Shown here: piece by piece, positions 48,035 to 59,314 of the stretch | Layout of the letters: each line of letters starts with the position of its first letter | How positions within the stretch are numbered: position 1 is the first letter of the stretch | Assembly (NCBI RefSeq): GCF_024679245.1 | Contig: NC_090174.1 | Span: 47,200,974 to 47,264,973, forward strand | Length of the DNA: 64,000 nucleotides | Direction: 5' to 3' | DNA from: Pseudorasbora parva | Lineage: Eukaryota > Chordata > Actinopteri > Cypriniformes > Gobionidae | The notes under the pieces: model-generated | Told to the model about the DNA's origin: nothing | Seen by the model: only the letters and a program-made list of their open reading frames with translations | Database searches by the model: none | Translations under genes and position numbers: made by a program

Positions 48035-48157
48035 TTATTGCTTAGGTTTGTTCACAGGATACAGAAGGGGAACAGAGATGCCTTGGTCCGGGATCTTAAA
48101 GGCAGCAATGAGGTTACTGGCATTTCGAAAGAGTCGCTCCTTCATCCCAGGAGCCAC
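48035..48157 (-). CDS. sh2d1a: sh2d1a exon 3
   Basis: The acceptor is CTTTCCAG on the minus strand. The translation is VAPGMKERLFRNASNLIAAF, KIPDQGISVPLLYPVNKPKQ, then TAA at 48037-48035. It completes the last strand and helix of the SH2 fold and a six-residue tail. Confidence 0.93.
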   Translation of the reverse strand: MAPGMKERLFRNASNLIAAFKIPDQGISVPLLYPVNKPKQ

Positions 48158-51100
48158 CTGGAAAGATTTGAAATAAAAATAATGATTTCTTAAAAACAAC
48201 ATACCTCGATTTTTGATTGTAAAATTTAATAGAGATGGTAACTCATAAAAAAAACATACAAATTAGTGCTGTCAAATCGATGAATTGCATCCAAAATAAA
48301 TGTTTGTTTACTGTGTGCGCGTGTGTGTGTGCGTACGTACGTACACACTCGTAGCCTGACAAGCCAGAGTCCCACATCAAGATGTTGAGTCTGGAAACTC
48401 GCCATTGACGGCTCAATCCGAGGGGCGGGATAAACGGTTGTCTTTCAAACTCCCTCTGCACGCGATAGCGCTTCAACCAACCAGAGCAACAAAGGTGAAG
48501 CGGAGCTAGTAGACCAAGTGGCAACCTAACACGATCTCTCTTGAAGCCAATACGGAAGTAATGTAAACTGCAATTTCTTAACTGGCCTCTAGGGACAGGC
48601 TCCAGTAGGGAGCAGAATCTCATTGAGCCCCATGTTAAAGGCACAATATGTAATGTTTCAGCATTAAAAATATAAAAGATCACTATATCTATGTTATATA
48701 TTTTTTAAAGTTGTGTGTTTACATTATCCCGACAGTTCCAATTAACTTCTAAATCCAGAGAAATTAATATTTTAATTCGAAGACACGGACCGTGTCTTTA
48801 TTTCCGTTATGTCGCCAGTCTTTCACGTCATATCCACGTTTGCGTCTTGCTTCCTGCGGAACTCAGCGGAACTGCCAAACTCAAAGAGGAACACTGACAG
48901 ACAGTATAAGGGGAACCCCCATATAAAAAAGTCTGTATGATAATGGATCATGACTACTCTTTGCCTGTACGTTTTGCCAGCTCAACAAAGCGCAAACGTA
49001 CGGGTGAAAAAAATGACCCGAGAAGATTTTGGGACAGTAGAAGAAGCAAGAGACGTGTAAACCTTGGAGAAGCCTTTGAAAGATGGCGAAATCTTCGTGA
49101 CAAGCTCGGACTGCAGAGAGATGCTGATCTCGCTTGCGTTTTAATAAACAGGTCATTTAAGTAACCATTCAGCTAACATAATAATCATATAATCATAACA
49201 TGCTGTATGTTTGCATATTGCATAGCGATCTTGACCACATTGAGACGAGTTTAGCTGAATACGTACACATTTTGTATTGTATCGGCTTTTCAAACAGGCG
49301 GATTCTGTGTTTTTGGAGACTGAAAGAGCTATTTTTTTTAAAACTGATTCAAAAGTATTTCTATCCGTATATTTGGTGACACGATGATGTCATGTGTAAA
49401 ACGCAGATGGACTAGCTATTATTGGTTTTATATGTAGCTGGAGAAAGTAACGTTAGCTTCATAAGGTAATATGCCACTATCTTGGTCAATTAATATAAGG
49501 TGACCGTCACTTTTATCATATGTTAATACTAGCTACATATAATATTGATTTAATAATGATCTACTTATTCATATATCTCTGAGTTCCAAAACAAATGTTT
49601 ATTAGAATGATTGATGAACGTGGGGAGCGACAGCGCGTGTTCCAATAAACAACGTATTGCTGGTGCTGGTTCTCTCATTTACTATGTTTTATGTTGGTAA
49701 TGATAAACTAAATTGAAATTTATTTCCTTATTGAAGAGTTGATATACAGAATGTTCGACAATCGCGGATGCCATGTCAACATATCTATAATTTGAGTAAC
49801 TCAAATTATGATGCGCGGATGTCAACATAGCCTACCAACTTATAGGTATGTTGGCATAGCGACCGCCCGCACAACATTCTGTCTCGCACATTATCTAACG
49901 TTACTGATAAGTTTGTTAAGTAACGGTAGCTCGCTGCTATTTCATTAGATTGACATTACATAAAGTGAAAAGCCGTAACTAAACTTAACAATAATAGAGA
50001 TGTAATATAACAATTACCTTGTCAGTGAACATGTTTTCTGCTGGAGATGCCAGATTCGCTGGTTGACAGTGGCAATAATGACAACAACTCCCATGAGCCC
50101 ACGCACTTTCCCGACGTCATCAAAGTACGTCTGTTGTTATTATTTTGAATGAGTGACCCCTAGTGGCCAAAAGTTGCATACTGCACGTTTAAAATTCTCA
50201 ACTTTAAAGCAGAAAAAAAAACATGTTTACAGCCTGGTACAAATTGTGGTTTTGGCTTATAAGGCTAATTTTGACCTTCATGACAACTGTGAGGGGGGTG
50301 AATTTTTTTATAACTCATTCGTTTACGTTATATTAAGCCTTAAAGTTCTGCATAATTAAGGGCGTGGTTAAGTGGATAGCCATTTATCCGCCGTCTATAG
50401 TCATTGCGTCACTTCAGCTCCGCGCACATCCCGCCCTTTTTGCCCATTTTCTGTTATCCGGGAGTGACACGCGATGACTCGCTCACAAGATGGCAACGCC
50501 CAGCTCGCCCATACTTTAAGCTTCAGAACAGCTTATCGGAATCCTATGGGTGACGTCACGGACGCTACATCCATATTTTTTTACAGTCTATGTAGTAGAC
50601 AGATTATTTTTTCGCCGTATCCGGTCGGCAAAACTCCGAACACATTTTCCCTTTTTAAGAATGACTTCAGTACCATTCTTTGTTCTTATCTCAGAGAAAA
50701 GCTTAACTCCAAGTCTTCCAGAGTCGTAGTCAAAGCTGATTCGAAAGACCACCGTTCTCCAGCTTCTGTGTTTAGTAGCACGCAAGCACAACTCGGCTGT
50801 CATTATGTTAAGCCCGCGCCCACCGACTCTATACACGATGTGATTAGCCCGACCAGAGTTTGGCTTTTACAGCTCAGAAGTGTGTATTGAGAGTTGCTAG
50901 GCGACACTCACGGCAGATTAGATTTTCTGCCACTAGAGTGCGTCTAGATTTCTAGGCTAACACATACGTGTATATATTTTAGAAATATTTGTATGTAATT
51001 ACTGGAATATGTATGTAATTTATATGATATATAAATATATACACATGTGTTTGTGTGTCTTTATATAAACATAATTATACACCATGTGATTCATCAATTT

Positions 51101-54100
51101 GACAGCACGAATATAAACTTGTGGTACTACCATGTGACCCATGCATTGAGAAAAAGTTCATTGTGTAAGTGTAAAATATACAGTCAAACCAAAATTTATT
51201 CAGACCTTCAACAGTCACACATTATCACAGTTTATTTGCTATAGTTTAGAAAATGGTAATAAAATGATTTTCTAATGTTTTTTCACACTTGATAATGTGA
51301 GATATATTTTATAGAAAGGATTATAATTAACTAATCAGCTCTCAGATGTTAAATTTAAAGGTCCCATCCATGGCATGACATTTTCATTTTATGAGGAACA
51401 TTAATATGAGTTCCCCTAGCCTGAATATTGTCCCAAATGGCTAGAAATTTTGATCGTTGTAAACCGAGTTTTGGCTGTCTTTGAGAAAATGAGAGCTCAG
51501 ACGAGCAGATCTTGAATTTTCCGGTTATGACGTCACGTTCCTTCATCTGAGCCTCAGAAGAAGCAGTGGGTTAATTTTATTTTCTCTGGAAATGTCCTGG
51601 TCTGTTATTGAGTGATATCTGATGTGTAAATACTCATTCAGGTTCACACAGACTTTCTTTCTAAATCATTTAATGCTGTGTATGCATCTGTGAATCAAGC
51701 CAGTGACTAAACGATCAACTTTACGTCGTTTCTGTTAGTAGCATGAAACAAACCTGTTATTTAAATGATTACAGAGAGTGATCAAAGAACACTATAATTT
51801 CTGAAGCTGTCAATCACACCTCACAAGTGTATTTGCACATTGTCCAAACTGCCGTTTTAATGAATGACGCTCAACGAGGCTCTCGTTGTATTCATATCGA
51901 TGTCGTGTTTGCTGTTAGTTGTGGTCAAAGCATTTTGTAAGAAAAATAGCATTGCAATGACGAGATCACTGAATTTACGTGACCAAAAGACTGCCTGTGT
52001 ACTCAACACTCAAAGAAGGAAGAAGACAGGGTCGGCGTGACTGGGACTCGTGCTATTTTATAACTCTCAGGTACAAACTAAATAAACTTTCTTTATTGTC
52101 TCTCTGATCCCCAAGTTCTCCGTCTGCCTCTCTCTGGCTGGCAGTGCTTGCATGGAGAGTGAGAACTCGCTAAACCACGCCCCCTCCGCAACATAAGATA
52201 AACTAATACTCATTTCAAATACAAAGATGTCAGCCAATCACAACAGTGGGCGTTTTCACTGAAGTCTCACAGATGACACGCCCCTTGAAACAGCATTCAA
52301 GACGGAGGGCTAATATCAGAAAAGAAAAATGCTTTTTATTTCTAAATTATGACATTTTATGATGTAAAGACCATACTAACAATATAAGAACAACTCAGGA
52401 AACATAAAATAAAATATAAACAATCCACACCATGGAACCTTTAACAAAATTAGATTATTTAGGTCAACCAATGACCAAGCAATGCTTAATTGTTCAATCT
52501 GTGGTGAAAAACCCTTTACACGCTTTTAACACTTTACAATAACGTTCATTAGTTAACATTACTTAACAACATTGGTTAACATGAACTAATAATGAACTGC
52601 ACTAATAAAGCATTTATTAATCTCTGTTAATATTTTCAAAATTTACTAATGCATTATTAAAATATTGTTAGCATTAGTTAATGCACTGTGAACTAACATG
52701 AACAAACCATGAACAGCTGGATTTTCATTAATAATGCTATCAAATAATTAGCTAATTTTAACTAATACAACCTTTTTGTAAAGTGTTACCGAAAATACAC
52801 TTAAGCAAGACATAGTCAGGTCAAAGAGTCTGAACAATTTTGGGCCCAATTTTTTATAGAATTTACTGGTATGAAGTATGAAGAATTTTTGGGTATAATA
52901 TGTCACAGTTTAATTTATTTTGCTCTCCTCACTAACATAAATGAACTATAGTGTCCTGCATCCACTCGTAAAAAATGCTATCTGGTGTCTGAATAATTTT
53001 TGGCTTGACTGTATATAAATGAATAGATATTTGTGGTATTTTGCTCTTGTGCCTGGTGGTTAATGCTGATCAGTTACAGGAAGTACAACAATATGATTAA
53101 AAAAACATGACAATATTTATCATTTTAAAGTGCCGTTTTAATTTGATATGTTTTTATTAAACAAAAAGGCAAATGTTTCTCAGCATATAAGGGTGTGTTT
53201 ACAAGTTGCACATCTTGCCATTTCCTTGACACGTATGGGTTTTAAGGGCGATACATAACATGTCCATTGCCGATTCTCTGGCTGTTTATTTGTGTGGTGA
53301 GCTTTAAATGCATGCAAAACACTGACCACAAATAGAAAGAACAAAAAACACTGTGTGCTTCTGCCATCTACACGAGTTGTATATACAAAAGCAGCGGCAT
53401 TAAATTTAGCTACAGAAGTTACACTTATCACATGCTACATACATTTTAAAACAGTATCTATTTATGAAATTACTTTCACTTGAGGAAAAATACAAAGCTG
53501 TGTTAAATCTATTCGTACCTCTATTGTCCAGAGGCCATCCTTTTGTTTGAAAATTCTGTAGGTGTAAATCCATCCATCACACCTGGAGATTTACACAAAG
53601 TTATTATTACTTGATGTTATTCACAGCATAATAGATAGTATAGCAGAGTATTGTAGCTGTTGCCTGGCTAGAATGCTTAAGTGTGTGGCCAGTAGCATAA
53701 ACTGCTAAGACTGATCTTACAAGTCCGTCCATCATCATAGCGTTACTCTCACTTATTTGCAGGGTCCGCTTCAACGGCACATTTGATTTGGCACAGGTTT
53801 TATAGCGAATACCGTCCCTAACGCGCTCACACACACCCCTACCTGCATCCAATCCACCTAACCTGCATGTCTTTGGTCTGTAGGGGAAAGGGGGAAATTA
53901 TATGGACATCCTTTTTTTAAGTTCAAAAATTAAATATAGATTGTTAAAATCTATTATTAGTCTTAACTAACTCTTAGTTGGTCAGATTAATCTAATTAAT
54001 CGAATCACTCTCGTTTCATACTCATATGCCATAATCACTATATTTATAATGAAGCCATCATATTAAAAAAAATATATATATATATATATAATATTAATCA

Positions 54101-55738
54101 TTTAATTAGTAAAATATGGTTTACTGTTACCTGTTTAACTGTTAAATGTTTAACTGTAAATCTTTAAATCATGAGATCATTGCTTTCAGAATCTTTACTT
54201 AAGAATAATTTTGTTAATGTATATTTACAATATTTTTTTTAATTAACATTTTAATGATGGTATATTTTTTAAACAAAATTAATTTAAAAAGAAAATAGTG
54301 CTGCTAAAGTGATTATTTTGACCAACTTAGACATAATTAAAACCATTATTTTAGCTATTAATGTGTGCCTTTTGCCCCATGAGTGGGTTAAAAGACCCAC
54401 ATTAACACTTTGATTTTTAAACAAAACAAACCACTTTTAACACACACACAAAAAAAAAATCACTAGTAAGTGGGAAAATAGGCTACAATCTATCGAAAAT
54501 AGGCCCTACCTTGACCCAGAGCGAAGGCTTCATCCTGAAGCGCTTAATTTTGCGATGATATCTACTGACCACACATTATTGCATAGTTGATGCTAATGTT
54601 GATCATAGCATGCAATGAATCTTGTTCATTCCGTAAAGTTACCCGACAAGTGATAACAGCCCAACAGTGCATCAAGTGGATAGCTCAGAAGTGACGTACC
54701 AACACTTCTGAAGAACTTCTACAAACATGTAGACTTCACTGAGACGGTGGTTTCATGCTCATTGTGAATGACACAAGCTTTGTTGCAGGTACTTTCTTTA
54801 TCCTTGTCAAAAATGAGCTAAATTCTAAACTGCATACAATAATTATTATATATAAGATAATCTTTATAAGGCAGAAATATTAACAGTAGCCTATATGCTC
54901 CCAATTCAGCATAATTTGAGAATGAGGCAATGTCACAAGAAATACAGTTAATTGAATTTTATAATTTGTATAGCAGATTAATAATATTCCCCACTGTCCC
55001 AAAGCTATAAATAGACCTGTGCCAGAGGTGCAATGTAACGAATGACAATTACACGTGTTACTGTCATTTCTGTGTAGGCTACTTCTACTTTAAGTGGTTT
55101 TAAAATTTCTGTAATTTTACTTTTTACATTTTTATTTTAAAATGTAAAAAAATAAAATAATAATAATTAAGCTAAACACCATCATGAACCCCTTGGTTAG
55201 TATGGAAATACTTTGGATAAATTAACGTGATGTCCTGGAGGATATCAAATTTGTAAAAACTGTAGTTGCAAATGAGGAAACACAGAACAGCTAAAGGTTT
55301 GTTTTTCAATTTAAAATTGAACACTGGTCTGGTGAGTCTTCTCTGTATTTTCCACTGCACAAGAGGCATGATCAACGAGCATTATTTGAATGACTCTGTA
55401 TGCAATTGGATAGTCCTTCAACCAATCAGACTACAAGAGGCTTGATCAACAGGCAATGACCCATCTCTTTCTGTCATCGCGTTAAACCCGCCAATAGCGT
55501 GCCAGGTGGATAAGCCAGTCTGTGATTGGTTCCCGCAAATGTGTAACAGAAGCAGTAGAAATTAATGTACAGGTTTCCAGACTGAGTTGCAGAGCGAAAT
55601 CTAATCGCCGGCACATCAGGCCGGGTTTACCCAGTACCCAGTCTAGGTATAACTTAAGGCCGAATGATTTCTGGGATGCAGAGGGAATCCCGGAACCCAT
55701 GAACATTAACTTTACATTCATGAGTTCACACTTACACA

Positions 55739-55771
<33 letters not shown>

Positions 55772-56952
55772 CATTGTTTAACTTAAAACAGTAAGTACCC
55801 TGGTTGCCTTAAAGTTTTGAGTTTATTGAAATAAAAAATGTATTTATTTTTATTTGAATAAAAAACAGTCAAATGAAACAGGTCTTCACTAAAACCCAGC
55901 CATCAAAATAAACATTTGGTTTAACTAGAAGAAATTGTGACAGAAATATATTACTATTAGTCCTATAATAGAAGGTACTTATTGAAATAATAATAATAAT
56001 AATACATAATTTAAACATTATTTAAGAATATATTTTTTAATCCATGGTTAAAGTTAGTAAATCTCTGTTTTGCAGCACTTTGCTAAAAAAAAAAAAATGA
56101 TAAATGTTTATAACATTTTATTTAATTACCACTGTTTATATAAGCCTATTAAATCATAAAAAGAACATTTTTTTTCTTAAACATTTTAATAAATGAATTA
56201 TAAAAATAGGTTGTTAATCAAATTCATAATCATTTATTGAATTTAGTTGATTAGACATGTTTTATTGATATTTTAATTTAAAAAAATTGTTTTAAGTGTA
56301 TTATAATAAAGCATTTGTTTAACAAAAGAAAAAATCCGTTTTAATTTCATTTAACGCCATTTTAACTGGTGATAATAATTATATTATTTAAATAACCATA
56401 ATTTAAATAATAGAGTTTATTTTAATAAATAGTTTTTTTTTTTACCGTGATGCTGTGAAACCCATGTGTTTTCTGAGATGGTTAGCCTGGTCTGAGATGA
56501 TCATATCGTGAAAATCTCATTTTATCTCAAACCTGCACAGGGGAGTCCCACGCTGTTCAAATAAGTAGCTAACTCAGTCAGTAGCCTAACTTTTATGAAC
56601 TACTCTTTACTTTTACTTGAGAACATTTTTAGACCGGTAATTTTACTTGTAGCCTGGGCTACTTAAGTCAAATTTAAGTAATAGTAGCTACTTTTACTTG
56701 AGTAGAATATTTTGTTACCTCTGCCTCTGACACATTGTTGTGCCACACACAGCCACGCCACAGTTACTAAGTTCAGCAGTTCATACTCAGACTCGGGTGC
56801 AGTAATGTTACTCACAGCACACAGACGCAGTAAGACCCCGGTGAGCTCGTGCTGTTTCTGATCAGATAGCTGCCATCTCTGCCCGCTTCATTCAGGATCT
56901 CTTCTGCTTGGCTCTTACTGATGGGTCCATGATACTCCGCCAAATCCTCCAT
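48035..56952 (-). CDS. sh2d1a: sh2d1a (SAP), SH2 adaptor of SLAM receptors, three exons
   Basis: Exons on the minus strand are 56952-56816, 53582-53519 and 48157-48035. Lengths of 137 and 64 nt for the first two coding parts are the same as in the mammalian gene. The 107-residue product begins MEDLAEYHGPISKSQAEEIL and has DGSYLIRNS with Arg32, the phosphotyrosine-binding arginine. It continues YTYRIF and GLWTIE, then FRNASNLIAAFKIPDQGI with Arg78, the Fyn-SH3 contact in SAP, and stops after YPVNKPKQ. SAP is a free cytosolic SH2 domain that links SLAM-family receptors to Fyn in T and NK cells. The human protein has 128 residues, so the tail here is shorter. Arg78 favours SAP over EAT-2. Confidence 0.93.
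48635..50192. mobile_element. Innermost TTAA-flanked element
   Basis: TTAA flanks both ends (48635-48638 and 50189-50192). The ends AGGCACAATATG and CATACTGCACGT are imperfect inverted repeats. Removing it rejoins CCCATG-TTAA-AATTCTC, the uninterrupted form of the host repeat. The right-end sequence GGCCAAAAGTTGCATACTGC has a relative near 60545-60575. It carries a small basic open frame (48937-49164). Confidence 0.7.
48937..49164 (+). CDS. Small basic ORF inside the innermost transposon
   Basis: 75 codons. It includes a run of lysines and arginines (SSTKRKRTGEKNDPRRFWDS, RRSKRRVNLGEAFERWRNLR) followed by DKLGLQRDADLACVLINRSF. The GEAFERWRNLRDKLGL helix-like block with D-A-D-L-A resembles a short N-terminal module I have seen in fish transposon-linked predicted proteins; I cannot name the family. 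It may be an exon or a remnant. The ATG at 48937 is preceded by a stop-free short leader. No function is assigned. Confidence 0.35.
   Translation: MIMDHDYSLPVRFASSTKRKRTGEKNDPRRFWDSRRSKRRVNLGEAFERWRNLRDKLGLQRDADLACVLINRSFK
51355..52444. mobile_element. TTAA-flanked element (AGGTCCCATCCATGG type)
   Basis: The left end is TTAAAGGTCCCATCCATGG and the right end is CCATGGAACCTTTAA, an imperfect inverted pair with TTAA at both ends. It is 1.09 kb with no transposase frame. Confidence 0.65.
52525..52795. mobile_element. MITE, CACTTTACAATAACG family
   Basis: The ends CACTTTACAATAACG and TTTTTGTAAAGTGTTACC form an imperfect inverted pair, with ATTAGTTAACATTACTTAAC between. It is a copy of the family at 20091 and 21255. 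Confidence 0.6.
53519..53582 (-). CDS. sh2d1a: sh2d1a exon 2
   Basis: 64 nt between an AATCTCCAG acceptor and a GAG/GTACGA donor. It completes Leu and reads CDGWIYTYRIFKQKDGLWTI then E, the central beta strands of the SH2 fold. The length is identical to that of the mammalian exon. Confidence 0.93.
53583..56815. other. sh2d1a intron 1
   Basis: An AT-rich intron with the second copy of the dispersed repeat (55310-55640), a 29-nt A run at 55743-55771 and a short TA run at about 54073-54090. No other feature is recognised. Confidence 0.6.
55310..55640. repeat. Dispersed repeat, copy 2 of 2
   Basis: It matches 35104-35620 in order and orientation, with one segment rearranged near its start. A poly-A run follows about 100 bp downstream, which could point to retroposition. 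Confidence 0.6.
56816..56952 (-). CDS. sh2d1a: sh2d1a exon 1
   Basis: The start is the ATG at 56952-56950 (context AAAGAATGGAG), chosen because it aligns with the first Met of SAP. An in-frame upstream ATG at 57003 would add 17 residues with no counterpart. The donor is GTGCT/GTGAGT. It encodes MEDLAEYHGPISKSQAEEIL, NEAGRDGSYLIRNSTSSPGS and YCVCV. Arg32 lies in YLIR, the FLVR-type motif. Confidence 0.93.
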
Positions 56953-59171
56953 TCTTTCACAGTCTTTAGCAATTACACACGCACATTTATGCACCGACAC
57001 CACAAGAGGTGACCTCGCTTAAAGGAAGTCGAGAGCAGCTCGCTGAGTTAATAACTGATCTAGCATCAGCTCAGCTGCAGATTGCAGATGTCCATCGCTG
57101 TTTTTAGAAACACTTACTATTCACAATTAACCTATGCTAGCTTTTTTAACCTAATTTAAACAGAACACTTTAAATATCAGCAATGTTAGGCTATATTAGC
57201 TATCGGTTTCAGAAAGGTTTCCTTAAAGAGCAATTGTATTATTCTAACTCCTGATACAAATAGATGAATCAATTTACATTAATCCTTGGATTGAGCTTTA
57301 TAAACACATTATATTTGCCGTTTACTGATGTAAGAAAACAACTTTAGTTAGGCTATAATGTTTCTCACATTTCTCACAAGTTCCACCATATCACCAGATA
57401 AACAGCATTTAAACCTCTTCACTTAATCTTTTGATATAATGTAGCCGAAAGATAAAGTCACTAAACATTACTAGCCTGCAGTTATCAAGTGAGATGCTGC
57501 ACTGCACAGCTGTGTCCACGCGGGGGCACTACCGGTCGGTTATGACGATACAATGACAATTCATTTGATAAATCAAACTTCTTTTTTCCTTAAGTTTAAA
57601 AGCTTATGAAAATGAGTTTTGAATGTCCCATTCCCAGGTCTTTAAAGTGAAGAACAATAATTAGCTACCTCATAATTATGACAGGAGTCCCAAGGTGGAT
57701 ATTACTTTGTTAAATCATGTTGATAAATTTGTGAGTGAAAGAACATGTAGGCATAATAAAACAATCAAAAACCACTAAGTGCAGGAAAACAGTATGTGAC
57801 ACGCCAATCATTGCATCCTTGCAATCCTTGTTTTTTTTTATTTATTATTATTATTATAATAACATGTAATACAGTCAGCAATCCTTGTTTTATTTCTACA
57901 GGTTGCACGGTCAGCACGTCACATACAACCACATGAAGGTCACATGACTTTCACCTTACATGGCTCCAACACTGTTTTTTTTTAACAGTCTATGCTCCTA
58001 CAAAACAGGACTGTGTCCGAAAAGGAAGCTGACTCGTTGCCTCGCTGCCTTATCAGACAATGGGTGCGTCTCCCGTTCAGTAGTCAGGGCACTGATCAGG
58101 ACATAAGTCAATGGACTGACACTCCCTGATCAGTGCCCTGACTACTGAACTATGGAGCTGATTGAGACGCACGCTAGCAAACGCCACTTTTGGACGCCAT
58201 CTTTTTCCCCCAGCTCAACTGTCACTGAATGGAAAGCACAGGATTGTGGGATATCAAAGGCAACGAAGGATACATGTAGGCCTACGCCTTCAAAAACATT
58301 CCTTGATGCCTTCCCACCATGAAATGTCCTCCGAAGGCAGCATTTTCATTAGCAATTCGCTAATAAAGAAATCTTATTTACAGGCATTTTTCATTAATCA
58401 ATATTTATAAATGAATGATTGTTTATTAAGTTGCTTTATTTTATGCAAAAAATTACAAATAAACAAGTTTAACAGGTACAGATTGTTTCCTGTTAATTGC
58501 ATATTATTTATTACAATTCACCCAAAATTGTTCATATACATGTACTTAATATAACTGCTTAATTGAAATGTGAGTGCTTTTAATTGTGATGACATCACGA
58601 GTCAATGTCCTTTCCTGTTATGTCCCGTCCTCTTCCGCTTTGCAAAGGTGATGCACTGAAGAGGTGAGGTTATTTTGGGCTCTTGTTAATTGTTGCTTTT
58701 ATGCCTATATCTTCACTTCATTTTATGTATATACTATTATTTTACTTATCAGTGTGGTTATTTTTTGCCATTTTAATCTTTTGAGTTAAATTTGTCTTAT
58801 AAGTGGAAATGAAGCACATGGTGACAGGTGTACATCATAGCCTCTTTATGAATGAGATTCCTAAAATGAATGTTTCATTTGTTCCTCATCAAGAATAAAA
58901 GATCAGCGAAACTGTGAATGCCATCCTGTTCTTCCTAACACACACACACAACACAATACTTACGCAACTGGTTTGTTCTCTGCGTTGTGTAAATTTCAAA
59001 TGTACTTTTTTTTGCTCTTATTGTAGAAAATGGAGGAAAAAAACAAATGTTAAATATTGATTGAAATAAAATGATTATCAATTGTAAAAAATAATAAAAA
59101 ACATTGTAATAAAAATGTTATGTAGCATTTCTGGGCTAGTAAAAGGGATTTGGTTTGTCTCTGTCCAAAAA
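56953..59171. other. sh2d1a upstream region / intergenic
   Basis: It should contain the sh2d1a 5' UTR and promoter, but I see no clear TATA box or other motif. It includes the hairpin element 58064-58170 and AT-rich sequence. Confidence 0.4.
58064..58170. repeat. Perfect 26-bp hairpin within a fold-back element
   Basis: 58075-58100 (GTTCAGTAGTCAGGGCACTG...) is the exact reverse complement of 58125-58150, with a 24-nt loop. Outer GTGCGTCTC (58064-58072) pairs with GAGACGCAC further right. It looks like a short palindromic MITE and could fold as a microRNA-like RNA if transcribed. Confidence 0.8.
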
Positions 59172-59314
59172 TTAAGGGTGGAGTTTTAAGGCTCTGTCCA
59201 AGTTTTTTCGGGTCTCTCTCAAGGCCTGTTCAGTTCTTTCCAGTTGTCTGTCTTTTTCTGTGTAAGCCTTAATCAACATTTGGTGAAGCTCCTGCACATT
59301 GTTCACTTTCATCT
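59172..59314 (-). CDS. Coiled-coil C-terminal exon
   Basis: The acceptor is AATTTTCAG. Two bases complete Glu, then MKVNNVQELHQMLIKAYTEK, DRQLERTEQALRETRKNLDR and ALKLHP, then TAA at 59174-59172. Charged heptads indicate a cytoplasmic coiled coil. Confidence 0.65.

Larger units (their letters stand above)
48515..50592. mobile_element. Second-level insertion with 8-bp TAGTAGAC duplication
   Basis: TAGTAGAC flanks it at 48507-48514 and 50593-50600. The ends are CAAGTGGCAACC and CAGTCTATG. It contains AAACATGTTTACAGCCTGGT and TGACGTCACGGACGC words seen in a common cyprinid repeat. It is in turn split at 48635-50192. The 8-bp duplication suggests hAT, but its ends are short and weak. Confidence 0.65.
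48351..50959. mobile_element. hAT-like element, copy 2, interrupted (outer level of nest)
   Basis: It starts GTAGCCTGACAAGCC and ends TTTCTAGGCTA like the copy at 8884-9354. The flanks ACACACTC and ACACATAC are a decayed 8-bp duplication. Its left part stops at 48514 and resumes at 50593, where another element has landed. Confidence 0.65.
48158..53518. other. sh2d1a intron 2 with nested transposons
   Basis: It holds a three-level transposon nest (48351-50959), a TTAA element (51355-52444) and a GTAACACTTTAC-type MITE (52525-52795). The GT-rich stretch at 48310-48342 is a short microsatellite. Confidence 0.65.

Noticed and set aside
56953..57003. Upstream in-frame ATG of sh2d1a at 57003
   Set aside because: It would add 17 residues with no counterpart in SAP. 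The ATG at 56952 aligns with the known start.
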